Shown: piece by piece, positions 53,140-62,598 of the stretch
Numbering within the stretch: position 1 is the stretch's first letter
Layout of the letters: the number at the start of each line of letters is the position of its first letter
Source of the DNA: JABSSA01 sp039960995
GTDB taxonomy: Bacteria; Pseudomonadota; Alphaproteobacteria; Rhodobacterales; Rhodobacteraceae
Direction: 5' to 3'
DNA length: 64,000 nucleotides
NCBI GenBank assembly: GCA_039960995.1
Contig: JBDVKF010000026.1
Coordinates: 1-64,000 of the forward strand
The notes under the pieces: generated by a model
The model's database searches: none
The model's input: the letters and a program-made list of their open reading frames with translations, nothing else
Told to the model about the DNA's origin: nothing
Made by a program: the position numbers and the translations under genes

Positions 53140-55677
53140 GTGCAGAATAATCCGCATACAACTCTTGTTACGCCTTCAGCGCCGATCGCTGCGGAAACGC
53201 ATGGTGGTCGTGCAAAATGCCTGCAACGATTGGCTCGGCTTGAATTGCCGGTTCCGCGAACTGTGGCCTTATCCTTTGAGTCGGTGCATCGGATTGCGTC
53301 GGGTGATTTGCCAGATATCGAAGCGATCCTCGCTCAGTTTCCGGTCACTGCGACGCTGTGTGTACGTCCATCGTCCGAGGACCCAGATTGGGGTGGACCG
53401 GGCGCAGTATTGAATATCGGCATGAACCAAATGCGATACAACGTCCTCTGCGAGCGTATTGGCCGGGAAGCTGCAGCATCTGTTTATACACGTTTTGTCC
53501 AATCCTATGCGGTTCACGTTGCGCGTCTGGACCCGAACATATTTGATGACATTGATGGTGAATGCGAAGACGCATTAACCGCATCGCTGCGCGCCTATGA
53601 AGAAGAGGCCGAAGAGTCATTTCCCGATGAACGCGCTGTTCAGCTGTCCGCAGTTTTGAAATCAATGGCGCGGGCTTGGGAAGGCACAACCGCGCGTCTG
53701 TTGCGACAGGCAAAGGGTGCACCGGTTGATGCTGGGTTGGGGCTGGTCGTTCAGCAAATGGCTTTGGGTCTGGGGCATGGGATAAGCGGGTCTGGCGTCT
53801 TACAATTGGTCAATTCCGACACCGGCATGCCACAGATTACAGGACGTTATCGCGGTCAAAGCCAAGGGCGCGACGCTCTGACTGGTAATGGAAACAGCCT
53901 TTACCTTACCAAAGATCGACGGGGCAATTCACTTGAAGAGCTGGCTCCTGATTTGTTCGAAAAGCTGAAATCCCACGCCGCCCACATGCGGGATCGTTTG
54001 CGCGAAGAAATGCAGGTCGAATTCACCATTGAAGATGGCCAACTGCATATCTTGGACGGAGTGCGGGTTGCGAGATCGTCGCAAGCGGCATTGCGGATCG
54101 CAGTGGATTTGGCGAATGACGGCATAATTCCACGAGAAGAAGCGTTGATGCGTGTCGAACCGCGTGCTTTGAACGAAATGCTGCACCCCCAAGTCGCAAC
54201 AGATGCCAAACGCGACAAGATCGGTCGTGGGATCGCAGCCAGCCCTGGGGCTGCTACGGGACGTGTTGTGTTTACCGCAACAGACGCACAGGCCGCCGCC
54301 GCGCGCGGTGAGGCGTGCATTTTGGTGCGCCGCGAAACATCGCCCGAAGACGTGCGCGGGATGCATTCTGCAGCAGCCGTTTTGACCGAACGCGGGGGCA
54401 TCACCAGCCATGCAGCCGTGATCGGTCGTGGTATTGGGACACCCTGCGTTGTCGGTGTGACGTCCATGCAATTCCGGTTGCGAACAAAGCAACTGGTCGC
54501 TCAAGATGGGCGTATCATCAACGAAGGCGACATTCTCACCGTAGACGGGACCAGCGGTGATGTTCTGCTGGGTGAAACAGATTTGCAGCCCGCGGGACAG
54601 GACAAGGCCTTTTTGCAATTCATGGAATGGGCGGAAGAGGCGTGCGATATCGGGATTCGTGCCAACGCAGACACGCCATCGGATGCAGAAACGGCGCGCG
54701 GGTTTGGAGCGCATGGCATTGGATTGTGCCGTACCGAGCATATGTTTTTTGAAGAAGACCGCTTAACCTTGATGCGCGAGATGATCTTCGCCGAAACACC
54801 CGAAGACCGTCGGGCTGTGTTGGATCGCTTGCTGCCATTGCAACGCATGGATTTCACCGAACTTTTCCGGATCATGAGTGGCAAGCCCGTTTGCATACGG
54901 CTTTTCGATCCTCCGCTGCACGAATTCCTGCCAGCTGAAAAAGGTGGGCAGCGCGAATTGGCCGAAGCGTTGAATTTACCTTTGTCGGATGTCAGTCGCC
55001 GTATCGAAGAAATGCGTGAGTACAATCCAATGCTGGGCCTTCGCGGTGTGCGTTTGGGGGTAACTGTTCCAGAAATATATGAAATGCAGGCGCGCGCTAT
55101 TTTTGAAGCGACAGTTGATGCATCATTGGATGGCGCAGCTGTCGTACCCGAAATCATGATTCCTTTGGTTTCGGCCAAACGCGAAGTTGAACTGGTGCAG
55201 GCGTGTATCGATAAAGTTGCGGCTGCGGTACGTACCGAACGGCAAGCCAACTTCGAATTTCGGTTGGGTGTCATGGTAGAAACACCGCGTGCTGCATTGC
55301 GCGCCGGCGAAATTGCGCAACATTCCAGCTTCCTGAGTTTTGGCACAAATGACCTGACACAAATGGCGTACGGGTTAAGCCGCGATGACGCGGGGCGGTT
55401 CATGTCTGACTATGTAAACCAAGGTGTTTTTGAAGAAGACCCATTTCATTCCTTGGACGTAGACGGTGTCGGCGAATTGCTGAGATTAGGATCGGAACGC
55501 GGCCGCGCGACCCGACCGGATCTGCAGTTGTCCATTTGCGGAGAACAGGGCGGAAATCCCGAATCAATCGCGTTTTGTCGCGCCATAGGTTTCGACTATG
55601 TGAGTTGTTCCCCATATCGTGTTCCAGTCGCGCGACTAGCTGCCGCACGTTTGGCAATTTCGGACAAGATAGGCTGA
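53140..55677 (+). CDS. PEP-utilising enzyme, PPDK-like with altered ATP-grasp
   Basis: An 845-residue paralogue of pyruvate, phosphate dikinase. The central phosphohistidine domain has GGITSHAAVIGRG (His424), and the C-terminal PEP/pyruvate barrel has GLCRTEHMFFEEDRL, RLGVMVETPRAAL, SFGTNDLTQMAYGLSRDD and SICGEQGGN with the catalytic Cys. The N-terminal ATP-grasp is shortened, and the usual LQTR site reads LDGV (about 305-308). Nucleotide-dependent phosphorylation may therefore differ from PPDK. The GTG start at 53140 follows AAGGAACG. It comes after glyS with a 130-base gap. A phosphotransfer role is inferred. Confidence 0.75.
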   Translation: MQNNPHTTLVTPSAPIAAETHGGRAKCLQRLARLELPVPRTVALSFESVHRIASGDLPDIEAILAQFPVTATLCVRPSSEDPDWGGPGAVLNIGMNQMRYNVLCERIGREAAASVYTRFVQSYAVHVARLDPNIFDDIDGECEDALTASLRAYEEEAEESFPDERAVQLSAVLKSMARAWEGTTARLLRQAKGAPVDAGLGLVVQQMALGLGHGISGSGVLQLVNSDTGMPQITGRYRGQSQGRDALTGNGNSLYLTKDRRGNSLEELAPDLFEKLKSHAAHMRDRLREEMQVEFTIEDGQLHILDGVRVARSSQAALRIAVDLANDGIIPREEALMRVEPRALNEMLHPQVATDAKRDKIGRGIAASPGAATGRVVFTATDAQAAAARGEACILVRRETSPEDVRGMHSAAAVLTERGGITSHAAVIGRGIGTPCVVGVTSMQFRLRTKQLVAQDGRIINEGDILTVDGTSGDVLLGETDLQPAGQDKAFLQFMEWAEEACDIGIRANADTPSDAETARGFGAHGIGLCRTEHMFFEEDRLTLMREMIFAETPEDRRAVLDRLLPLQRMDFTELFRIMSGKPVCIRLFDPPLHEFLPAEKGGQRELAEALNLPLSDVSRRIEEMREYNPMLGLRGVRLGVTVPEIYEMQARAIFEATVDASLDGAAVVPEIMIPLVSAKREVELVQACIDKVAAAVRTERQANFEFRLGVMVETPRAALRAGEIAQHSSFLSFGTNDLTQMAYGLSRDDAGRFMSDYVNQGVFEEDPFHSLDVDGVGELLRLGSERGRATRPDLQLSICGEQGGNPESIAFCRAIGFDYVSCSPYRVPVARLAAARLAISDKIG

Positions 55678-55829
55678 CAGTCGCCAGAGTCTGCACAAAA
55701 TATGCTAAAATTGAGGAACTGATCATGTGCTGCGCTGTGACCTAAATAGCGCATGATTTTCATCAAACTGGACCTTTTCCTGTAAACCGTTTAAGCGGCC
55801 CCGGTTCGCATTGAAACATGGGGAATGAG

Positions 55830-56453
55830 ATGCGTGGATTTGTTTGTTCTTTTTTGATCTCATGCGGAGTGTTCTCCGCATCTTCGGCTGCCGCTGATGA
55901 CACTGGTGCAACGCTGCGCAAAACCGAAGCGCGCGGTTTGCAGACAGTGTCCAAAGCGCATCTTTCGTTGCTGTTGTCTGCACCTAAAACATCCCCATTG
56001 TCGTTTACTCGTAGCTGGTTAGATAACCAGCCAAGTATCGAAGGTGACAGTGCGTGGCGGTGTATGACTGAAGCGCTGTATTTTGAAGCGCGCGGTGAAA
56101 CGGTAAAAGGGCAATTTGCAGTCGCTGAGGTTATTTTGAACCGTGTGGCCAGCGTGCGGTTCCCTGACACAGTGTGTGGTGTGATCAACCAAGGTACGGG
56201 CAAGAAATATCAATGTCAGTTTACCTACACATGCGATGGTCGTGCCGAGACCGTGCGTGAACCAAAGGCGTTTGAGCGCGTCGGAAAAGTCGCACGCATC
56301 TCACTAGATGGACAGGTTCCTGATTTGACCAAAGGGGCCACCCACTATCATACAAACGCGGTTCGACCGGGTTGGAGCAAAACATACACCCGAACTGCCA
56401 GTTATGGGGTGCATCTGTTTTATCGCCACACATTCCAAACTGCGAAAAAGTGA
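55830..56453 (+). CDS. SleB-type cell wall hydrolase
   Basis: A 207-residue exported hydrolase of the SleB/CwlJ family, lytic enzymes acting on peptidoglycan. A signal peptide (MRGFVCSFLISCGVFSASSA) precedes a linker. The Hydrolase_2 domain has EALYFEARGETVKGQFAVAE, with the catalytic Glu, then RFPDTVCGVINQG, CQFTYTCDGR and THYHTNAVRPGW. The start at 55830 was preferred over 55818 because of the GGGGAATGAG site in front of it. In growing Gram-negatives such proteins remodel the wall. Confidence 0.88.
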   Translation: MRGFVCSFLISCGVFSASSAAADDTGATLRKTEARGLQTVSKAHLSLLLSAPKTSPLSFTRSWLDNQPSIEGDSAWRCMTEALYFEARGETVKGQFAVAEVILNRVASVRFPDTVCGVINQGTGKKYQCQFTYTCDGRAETVREPKAFERVGKVARISLDGQVPDLTKGATHYHTNAVRPGWSKTYTRTASYGVHLFYRHTFQTAKK

Positions 56454-56565
56454 CACCGATAGGCACACAGACACGACGAATATTGAAGCTAGGGTGACGC
56501 CTTTACACCTGCCTTAGGATATCAGACGGTGTAAGTAGTCTTGGTTCTATTAAGAAAGACAGAGC

Positions 56566-57507
56566 ATGGCCACGGACATACATCTCGCTTTTGCGCATCC
56601 TGACGAACGATCCAAGGCAACTGCCACGACCGACACTTTGGATCGTATTTCGGTCCGAGATCATGTTGTGGACGTCGAAATCGGAGCCTTTCAAGCAGAA
56701 CGTGGTGTGACGCAACGCGTTTGTTTCAACATCGTCGTCGAGGTGCGGCCCATCCGCGGACCAATTGGGGACGATGTTGATCGCATTCTAAGCTATGACA
56801 GAATTACAGAAGCCATTGGGACTGAATTGTCTGACGAGCGGTTAAACCTGCTTGAAACACTGGCCGAGCGTGTTGCGGAACGCATCTTGATCGAACCTCA
56901 AGCGATGCGTGTTTTTGTTCGTATCGAAAAACTGGACCGAGGGCCGGGTGCTTTGGGAGTCGAGATCGTTCGCAATCGCGAAACCACCGGACCTGTACCG
57001 CTGGATACAATGGAACAGGATGATCCGCTGCATCCCGAACTGGTCTTTTTGTCCAACGAGGCGATTGAATCCGCATTTCTGTCCGATTGGATTGATCAAC
57101 TCGAGGCATCGGGTCGCCCATTGATTTTATGTGTCGGGGCTGCGGCGACGTCCGCGCCTCAGGCCGGTCACCCATTGGCCCAAAGACGCATAGATTTGCT
57201 GGCCATCGAACAGAATGCTTGGGTGTTGGCAGCGCGCGACGCACGGTGCAAGGTTGTAAATTCACGCACCGAACTGGATTGGGCCATGAAGAACGACCAA
57301 ATTTGCATTTGGGCACCATCCAAAATCGTTTTGGACGCCGTTGACGGACCATCTGCCAAAGCATCTGACGCCGTGGCATTGGCCGCGTGGTTTGCCAAAG
57401 CGTTTGAGGCTCAGGAAATGTTGGTCATAGGCGCTGAACTGCCAGACCAAAGTTCTGTTCCGCTGAAAGGGGTTTCCGTGAAAGACAAAGCGCTTTCCTT
57501 GAAATGA
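56566..57507 (+). CDS. folB: Dihydroneopterin aldolase with C-terminal kinase-like extension
   Basis: A 313-residue protein, about 190 residues longer than FolB alone. Residues about 23-140 are a FolB domain (LDRISVRDHVVDVEIGAFQA, SYDRITEAIG, NLLETLAERVAERIL, VEIVR), which converts dihydroneopterin to hydroxymethyl-dihydropterin in folate synthesis. Residues about 175-313 read like an amino-acid-kinase fold: ILCVGAA, then DQICIWAPSKIVLD, and DAVALAAWFAKAFEAQEMLV. Kinase activity is not evident. The stop overlaps folP, and glmM follows, giving a folB-folP-glmM operon. Confidence 0.88.
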   Translation: MATDIHLAFAHPDERSKATATTDTLDRISVRDHVVDVEIGAFQAERGVTQRVCFNIVVEVRPIRGPIGDDVDRILSYDRITEAIGTELSDERLNLLETLAERVAERILIEPQAMRVFVRIEKLDRGPGALGVEIVRNRETTGPVPLDTMEQDDPLHPELVFLSNEAIESAFLSDWIDQLEASGRPLILCVGAAATSAPQAGHPLAQRRIDLLAIEQNAWVLAARDARCKVVNSRTELDWAMKNDQICIWAPSKIVLDAVDGPSAKASDAVALAAWFAKAFEAQEMLVIGAELPDQSSVPLKGVSVKDKALSLK

Positions 57508-58508
57508 GTTCCTATTTTCGTCCTTTGGTGCAGCATGGCAGTGTGCGTCCACCCGATGCAGTGCAACTGGCGGATGGATGGGGATGGTTTGTCGCTTGTG
57601 AACGTCTAGAGCGTGGGGTGTCTGCGCGGGTTGTTCCCAATGCACAAGTGCCTTCTGAAGTGTTGGAACGTATGTGCGGTCCGCGCAATCCATTGCCCAG
57701 ACTTGACCTTAGTACACCTCGGATCATGGGCATTTTGAATGTAACGCCCGACAGTTTTTCGGATGGTGGACTGCATGCCGCACCCCAAGCCGCCGCTGCG
57801 CGTGCAGAACAGATGTTGCAAGAAGGGGCCGAGATCATTGATGTGGGCGGCGAAAGCACCCGGCCCGGGGCGACCTTTGTGCCCGCCAAAACCGAGATTG
57901 AACGGATTGACCCCGTCATTCGCGCTTTGCGGGCGAAAGGGGTTCAAGCGCCGATTTCTATCGATACGCGTAAAGCTGACGTTGCCAATGCGGCGTGTGA
58001 TGCGGGGGCCGATTTAATCAATGATGTTTCTGGATTCACCTTTGATCCCGATTTGGCGCAAACCGCTGTACAGCGGGGTCTTCCTGTATGTGTCATGCAT
58101 GCGCAGGGTGATCCTGCGACTATGCAAAACGACCCTCAATACGAAGATGTTCTGTTGGATGTGTTTGACTGGCTTTCTGCACGCATCGATGTGCTGGAAC
58201 AGCAAGGTATTCCGCGAACCCGAATTATTGCGGATCCGGGCATAGGATTTGGGAAAACGGACGAACACAACCTAAGTATCCTAAGACGTATTTCGCTGTT
58301 TCATGGATTGGGTGTCGCGATTTTACTGGGCGTTTCGAGAAAGGGCTTTATTGGGCGTGCTGCAAATGTGAAAACCCCCGATGCGCGTGGTCCGGGATCA
58401 GTTTCAGTTGCTTTGTCGGCAATTCAGCAAGGTGTTCAAATCATTCGCGCGCATGATGTGGCCGAGCACGCGCAAGCCATTGCAATGTGGCGCGCCTGCA
58501 TGGCATGA
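57504..58508 (+). CDS. folP: Dihydropteroate synthase
   Basis: A 334-residue DHPS that joins hydroxymethyl-dihydropterin pyrophosphate with p-aminobenzoate, the sulfonamide target. It carries IMGILNVTPDSFSDGG, IIDVGGESTRPGA, DLINDVSGFTFD, RIIADPGIGFGKTDEHNL and LLGVSRKGFIG. A 70-residue N-terminal extension precedes the barrel, which is common in related bacteria. ATG 57504 overlaps the folB stop by four bases. Confidence 0.96.
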   Translation: MSSYFRPLVQHGSVRPPDAVQLADGWGWFVACERLERGVSARVVPNAQVPSEVLERMCGPRNPLPRLDLSTPRIMGILNVTPDSFSDGGLHAAPQAAAARAEQMLQEGAEIIDVGGESTRPGATFVPAKTEIERIDPVIRALRAKGVQAPISIDTRKADVANAACDAGADLINDVSGFTFDPDLAQTAVQRGLPVCVMHAQGDPATMQNDPQYEDVLLDVFDWLSARIDVLEQQGIPRTRIIADPGIGFGKTDEHNLSILRRISLFHGLGVAILLGVSRKGFIGRAANVKTPDARGPGSVSVALSAIQQGVQIIRAHDVAEHAQAIAMWRACMA

Positions 58509-58515
58509 GATGCGC

Positions 58516-59862
58516 ATGACAAAGTTATTTGGAACGGACGGCGTCCGCGGGACTGCCAATATCACCCCCATGACCGCCGAAATGGCGCTGCAAATTGGTG
58601 CAGCCGTTGGCCGGTATTTCCGACGCCACACAAGTGCGGCGCACCGAGTTGTTATTGGGAAAGACACGCGTTTATCAGGTTATATGTTTGAAAACGCGCT
58701 GACTGCTGGCCTGACATCGACAGGAATGAATGTCCTGTTGTTGGGGCCGGTTCCGACACCGGCTGTCGGATTGCTGACGCGGTCGATGCGGGCTGATTTG
58801 GGCGTCATGATTTCGGCCAGCCACAACCCTGCGCAAGACAATGGTATTAAGTTCTTTGGCCCAGATGGGTTCAAACTGTCAGATGCAGCAGAAGCAGAGA
58901 TCGAGCAACTTGTGGTCAACGGTGTCGAACCGGTTGCCGCCGATGAAATCGGACGTGCAAAGCGGATTGATGACGGGCGGTTCCGTTACATTGAACGGGT
59001 CAAATCTACATTTCCAAGGCAGATGCGTCTTGATGGATTGAAAGTTGTTTTGGATTGCGCGAACGGTGCGGGACACCGGGTTGCGCCTGATGCCCTTTGG
59101 GAATTGGGGGCGACCGTTATTCCCATCGGAACCTCGCCGAACGGTCACAATATCAACCAAGATTGCGGGTCTACGCATCCTCGAACAGCGGCAGAAACCA
59201 TCATCGCACATGGTGCAGATGTTGGCATCTGTTTGGACGGTGATGGCGACCGCGTGATCTTGTTGGACGAAAAAGGCCAAGTCGGGGACGGTGACCAGTT
59301 CATGGGTCTGATGGCCGCACGTTGGGCCGAAGAAGATCGCCTTAAAGGCAACGCGCTTGTGGCGACTGTTATGTCCAATCTTGGTCTCGAACGCTTTTTG
59401 GATGCGCGTGGCTTGCGGTTAGAGCGGACCGCCGTCGGGGATCGGTATGTGGTTGAAAAGATGCGCGCAGGTGGGTTCAACCTAGGCGGCGAGCAATCCG
59501 GTCATATTGTGATGACGGATTACGCGACGACGGGTGACGGGCTTATGGCTGGTTTGCAGTTTCTGGCCGAACTTGTGCGTACGGGCAAACGCGCCTCTGA
59601 GGTGTTGCATGTCTTTGATCCCATTCCGCAACTGCTTGAGAATGTGCGCTTCGAACGCGGCCAAACTCCTTTGGACCTAGCGACGGTACAAGCGGCAATC
59701 GCCGAATCCGAAGCTCAACTGACGGGGATGGGCCGGTTGTTGATCCGCAAATCGGGGACTGAACCGTTGATCCGTGTGATGGCCGAGGCCGAGGATGAAA
59801 ACGTGATGACGCAAGCCGTTGATCGTGTGGTGGCTGCGGTGCAGGACGCCGTGAGCCGTTAG
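58516..59862 (+). CDS. glmM: Phosphoglucosamine mutase
   Basis: A 448-residue GlmM that isomerises glucosamine-6-phosphate to glucosamine-1-phosphate for peptidoglycan and lipopolysaccharide. It starts MTKLFGTDGVRGTANITP. It contains the active-site phosphoserine loop GVMISASHNPAQDNGIKFFG, the metal-binding DGDGDRVI, GEQSGHIVMTDYATTGDG and the phosphate-binding RKSGTEPLIRVM. ATG 58516 was chosen, as a start two codons earlier is also possible. It follows folP by 7 bases and its stop abuts the stop of a convergent transporter gene. Confidence 0.97.
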   Translation: MTKLFGTDGVRGTANITPMTAEMALQIGAAVGRYFRRHTSAAHRVVIGKDTRLSGYMFENALTAGLTSTGMNVLLLGPVPTPAVGLLTRSMRADLGVMISASHNPAQDNGIKFFGPDGFKLSDAAEAEIEQLVVNGVEPVAADEIGRAKRIDDGRFRYIERVKSTFPRQMRLDGLKVVLDCANGAGHRVAPDALWELGATVIPIGTSPNGHNINQDCGSTHPRTAAETIIAHGADVGICLDGDGDRVILLDEKGQVGDGDQFMGLMAARWAEEDRLKGNALVATVMSNLGLERFLDARGLRLERTAVGDRYVVEKMRAGGFNLGGEQSGHIVMTDYATTGDGLMAGLQFLAELVRTGKRASEVLHVFDPIPQLLENVRFERGQTPLDLATVQAAIAESEAQLTGMGRLLIRKSGTEPLIRVMAEAEDENVMTQAVDRVVAAVQDAVSR

Positions 59863-60777
59863 TTAACTAAGGAACAACCGCTTTAATGCGCCGAACTGGG
59901 ATAAGCCGACACCGATCAAGATCAGGCACATTGCCCAAATCAAGCTGGGGGGCAGGGGTTCAGACAACAACCATGCCCCAAGAACAACCGACCAAACGGG
60001 CACCTGATAGTTTGTCAGGGACATGAAAACAGGTCCTGCTGTGCGAATGACCAAAACGCGCAGCAAGTTCGCCGCGGCTGTTGGAATTAAGCCTAAAAGG
60101 GCGATGACAATCAACGTGCGCGTGTCTGGCATTGTTGGCAGGCCTTCCTGCCACAATGCCATGGGAATGGTCATACCTGCTGCGATAATCAGCAATACCG
60201 TCGAAAGCCCGATGGGATCCACTGCAGGCAATCTGCGCACAAGCACGGAAGACACACCGTAACAACAGGCCGCTGTCACACATGCGATGCGCCCTGCCGA
60301 TTCCAGTTCGGCCCCGGTTGAATCAAACGCTTGCCCGCCAATAAGAACGCAAACGCCGCAAAACCCGATCAAGAATCCAATGGCGCGGTGCTTGGTTATG
60401 CGTTCACCCGGCACCAAGAAATGCGCCAGCGGCAAAACCAACAATCCCACGCTGGCCATCGAAACCCCCGCAAATCCACTGGTCACAAACTGCTGACCCC
60501 ACGCGAGCAACATAAATGGGATGGCCGTTGAAAATCCTCCGATTGCAACGACCGAAACCGCGGCGGATCGCCTTAGCGGGGCCTCAAACAGCTGCCCGCC
60601 CATCATTGGCCAGATGGCCAGCATAACCAGCACCGCAAAACAAATACGTCCCGCAGCCAGCCAATAGGGTGTCATCCCGTCCAAAGCGATTTCAGTGATC
60701 AGAAAAGTCCCACCCCAGGTCAACCCAAGTGCGGCGACCATGGCCCAACTTTTCCAAGAAATTTCAGGTGTTTGCAT
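59863..60777 (-). CDS. EamA/DMT-family transporter
   Basis: A 304-residue membrane protein with ten helices in two EamA repeats. The first has LGLTWGGTFLITEIALDGMT and MASVGLLVLPLAHFLVPGER, the second TAACCYGVSSVLVRRLPAVD and LTNYQVPVWSVVLGAWLLSE. It is probably an exporter of small metabolites. The start at 60777 (MQTPEISWK) was used, although 11 further in-frame codons with an ATG at 60810 are possible. Its stop lies directly next to the glmM stop, with no room for a separate terminator. Confidence 0.82.
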   Translation of the reverse strand: MQTPEISWKSWAMVAALGLTWGGTFLITEIALDGMTPYWLAAGRICFAVLVMLAIWPMMGGQLFEAPLRRSAAVSVVAIGGFSTAIPFMLLAWGQQFVTSGFAGVSMASVGLLVLPLAHFLVPGERITKHRAIGFLIGFCGVCVLIGGQAFDSTGAELESAGRIACVTAACCYGVSSVLVRRLPAVDPIGLSTVLLIIAAGMTIPMALWQEGLPTMPDTRTLIVIALLGLIPTAAANLLRVLVIRTAGPVFMSLTNYQVPVWSVVLGAWLLSEPLPPSLIWAMCLILIGVGLSQFGALKRLFLS

Positions 60778-60939
60778 TTCGAACCAACCGTATGGTCGAA
60801 TATTCATCATCGCAAGGTATTGATCGGGAATTTATAAGCGGATGACAATGTTGCGTTTCAAGGGGGTTGAAAAATTACAGGCTGTAACGAGAAACCACCG
60901 GCACAATCAGGCTTAGATTTGCAACGAAACGAGGTTGGA

Positions 60940-60965
60940 AAACGCCCCGCAGATGCGGAGCGTTT
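60940..60965 (-). terminator. Intrinsic terminator of ilvC
   Basis: Read on the minus strand after the ilvC stop, AAACGCTCCGC and GCGGGGCGTTT pair around ATCT, followed by TTCC. The stem has one G-T mismatch-type position. Placement 24 bases downstream of ilvC supports its role as the terminator for that gene. Confidence 0.7.
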
Positions 60966-60988
60966 GTGATCAGTTTGAAAGAACCGGA

Positions 60989-62011
60989 TTAGTTCTTTTC
61001 TTTATCGACCATTTTGCCAGCAGAGATCCAAGGCATCATGCCGCGCAGTTTTTCGCCAACTTCTTCGATTTGGTGCGCGTCGTTCATGCGACGTGTCCCT
61101 TTGAAGAACGCTTGACCTGTCTGGTTTTCAGACATGAAGTCACGCACGAATTTACCTGTTTGGATGTCGTGCAAGATGGCTTTCATCTCTTTCTTGGTTT
61201 GCTCGTATGGCAGAACCCGTGGTCCAGAAACGTATTCGCCGTATTCGGCCGTATTCGAGATCGAGTAGTTCATGTTTGCGATGCCGCCTTCATAAATCAG
61301 ATCTACGATCAGCTTCACTTCGTGCAAGCATTCGAAATATGCCATTTCAGGCGCATAACCAGCTTCGACCAGTGTTTCAAAGCCCATACGGATCAGTTCG
61401 ACCAAACCACCACACAAAACCGCTTGTTCGCCGAACAAATCGGTTTCGCATTCTTCGCGGAAGTTGGTTTCGATGATGCCAGAACGACCGCCACCGATGG
61501 CTGAACAATAGGACAGGCCAATTTCCAAAGCTTTGCCAGACGCGTCGTTGTCAACGGCAACAAGGCAAGGCACACCGCCACCTTTGGAATATTCGCCGCG
61601 CACGGTGTGCCCGGGGCCTTTGGGGGCCATCATGATGACGTCGACTGTGTCTTTTGGTTCGATCAGACCAAAATGCACGTTCAAGCCATGAGCAAACGCC
61701 ATGGCTGCGCCGTCTTTCAGGTTGTCATGCACGTATTTCTTATATGTTTCGGCCTGCAGCTCATCGGGCATTGTGAACATGATCAGGTCGCACCAAGCAG
61801 CGGCTTCGGCGATACCCATAACCTTGAGGCCTTCGCCTTCGGCTTTGGCAGCTGATGCAGACCCTTCGCGCAGGGCAACAACAACGTTCTTGGCACCACT
61901 GTCACGCAAGTTCAGGGCGTGCGCATGGCCTTGGCTGCCATATCCCAGAATTGCAACTTTCATATCTTTGATCAGGTTCACATCGCAATCGCGATCATAA
62001 TAGACCCGCAT
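60989..62011 (-). CDS. ilvC: Ketol-acid reductoisomerase
   Basis: A 340-residue class I IlvC that converts acetolactate or acetohydroxybutyrate in isoleucine, valine and leucine synthesis. The N-terminal Rossmann domain has VAILGYGSQGHAHALNLRDS and MMAPKGPGHTVRGEY. The C-terminal knotted domain has ETNFREECETDLFGEQAVLC and AYFECLHEVKLIVDLIYEGG, with the magnesium ligands Asp and Glu. ATG 62011 follows GGAGGATACGAC and was preferred over an upstream frame. It is divergent from two Lrp genes with 131 bases between. Confidence 0.97.
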   Translation of the reverse strand: MRVYYDRDCDVNLIKDMKVAILGYGSQGHAHALNLRDSGAKNVVVALREGSASAAKAEGEGLKVMGIAEAAAWCDLIMFTMPDELQAETYKKYVHDNLKDGAAMAFAHGLNVHFGLIEPKDTVDVIMMAPKGPGHTVRGEYSKGGGVPCLVAVDNDASGKALEIGLSYCSAIGGGRSGIIETNFREECETDLFGEQAVLCGGLVELIRMGFETLVEAGYAPEMAYFECLHEVKLIVDLIYEGGIANMNYSISNTAEYGEYVSGPRVLPYEQTKKEMKAILHDIQTGKFVRDFMSENQTGQAFFKGTRRMNDAHQIEEVGEKLRGMMPWISAGKMVDKEKN

Positions 62012-62142
62012 GTCGTATCCTCCGGTTTGATTTCTGGCTGCAGCATAAGGATGAAACACGCACTGGTCAGCGGTGAATTTGTCATATATTTGGGTATTCA
62101 TGATCAAGATCATTCGTATAAATTTAACATTGACGAAAAATC

Positions 62143-62598
62143 ATGCTTAATGATGTGGATCGACGGATTTTGCGCCATTGGCAGGCTGATCCAACCCTGG
62201 CACCCAGTGAGTTGGCAGAAAAGGCCCGCGTCACAGTCAATCAAGTCACACGACGACAAGCCCGCATGCAAGCGTCGGGTGTTGTAACAGGGATTGGCGC
62301 TGTGATCGATTGGTCAGCCCTTGGGTATGCCGTCGAGGTGTCGTTGCGTGTGACCCTAGATAAAGGGGAAAGCCGCGCGTTCGACGATTTCTTAAACGCG
62401 GCACGTGATGTGCCCGAGGTCATTGCGATCCAGACGTTTCTGGGGCGGGTTGATGTGCGCTTGGCTGTTATCGCCAAGGATATGACCCATTATCAGGATA
62501 TCTATCGGACCCAAATTTTAAAGCTGCCTCATATCGCCGATATCGAAGCGTTGATGCATGTCGCTCGGATCAAAAATGAAGAGGGGCTGCCTGTATGA
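62143..62598 (+). CDS. Lrp/AsnC-family transcriptional regulator
   Basis: A 151-residue Lrp/AsnC regulator. The N-terminal helix-turn-helix spans LNDVDRRILRHWQADPTLAP and SELAEKARVTVNQVTRRQAR. A RAM/AsnC effector domain follows (DVPEVIAIQTFLGRVDVRLA, then VIAKDMTHYQDIYRTQILKL). It is divergent from ilvC, so branched-chain amino acid control is plausible. It overlaps the next lrp gene by ATGA, so the two regulators are translated together and could form a heterodimer. Confidence 0.9.
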   Translation: MLNDVDRRILRHWQADPTLAPSELAEKARVTVNQVTRRQARMQASGVVTGIGAVIDWSALGYAVEVSLRVTLDKGESRAFDDFLNAARDVPEVIAIQTFLGRVDVRLAVIAKDMTHYQDIYRTQILKLPHIADIEALMHVARIKNEEGLPV

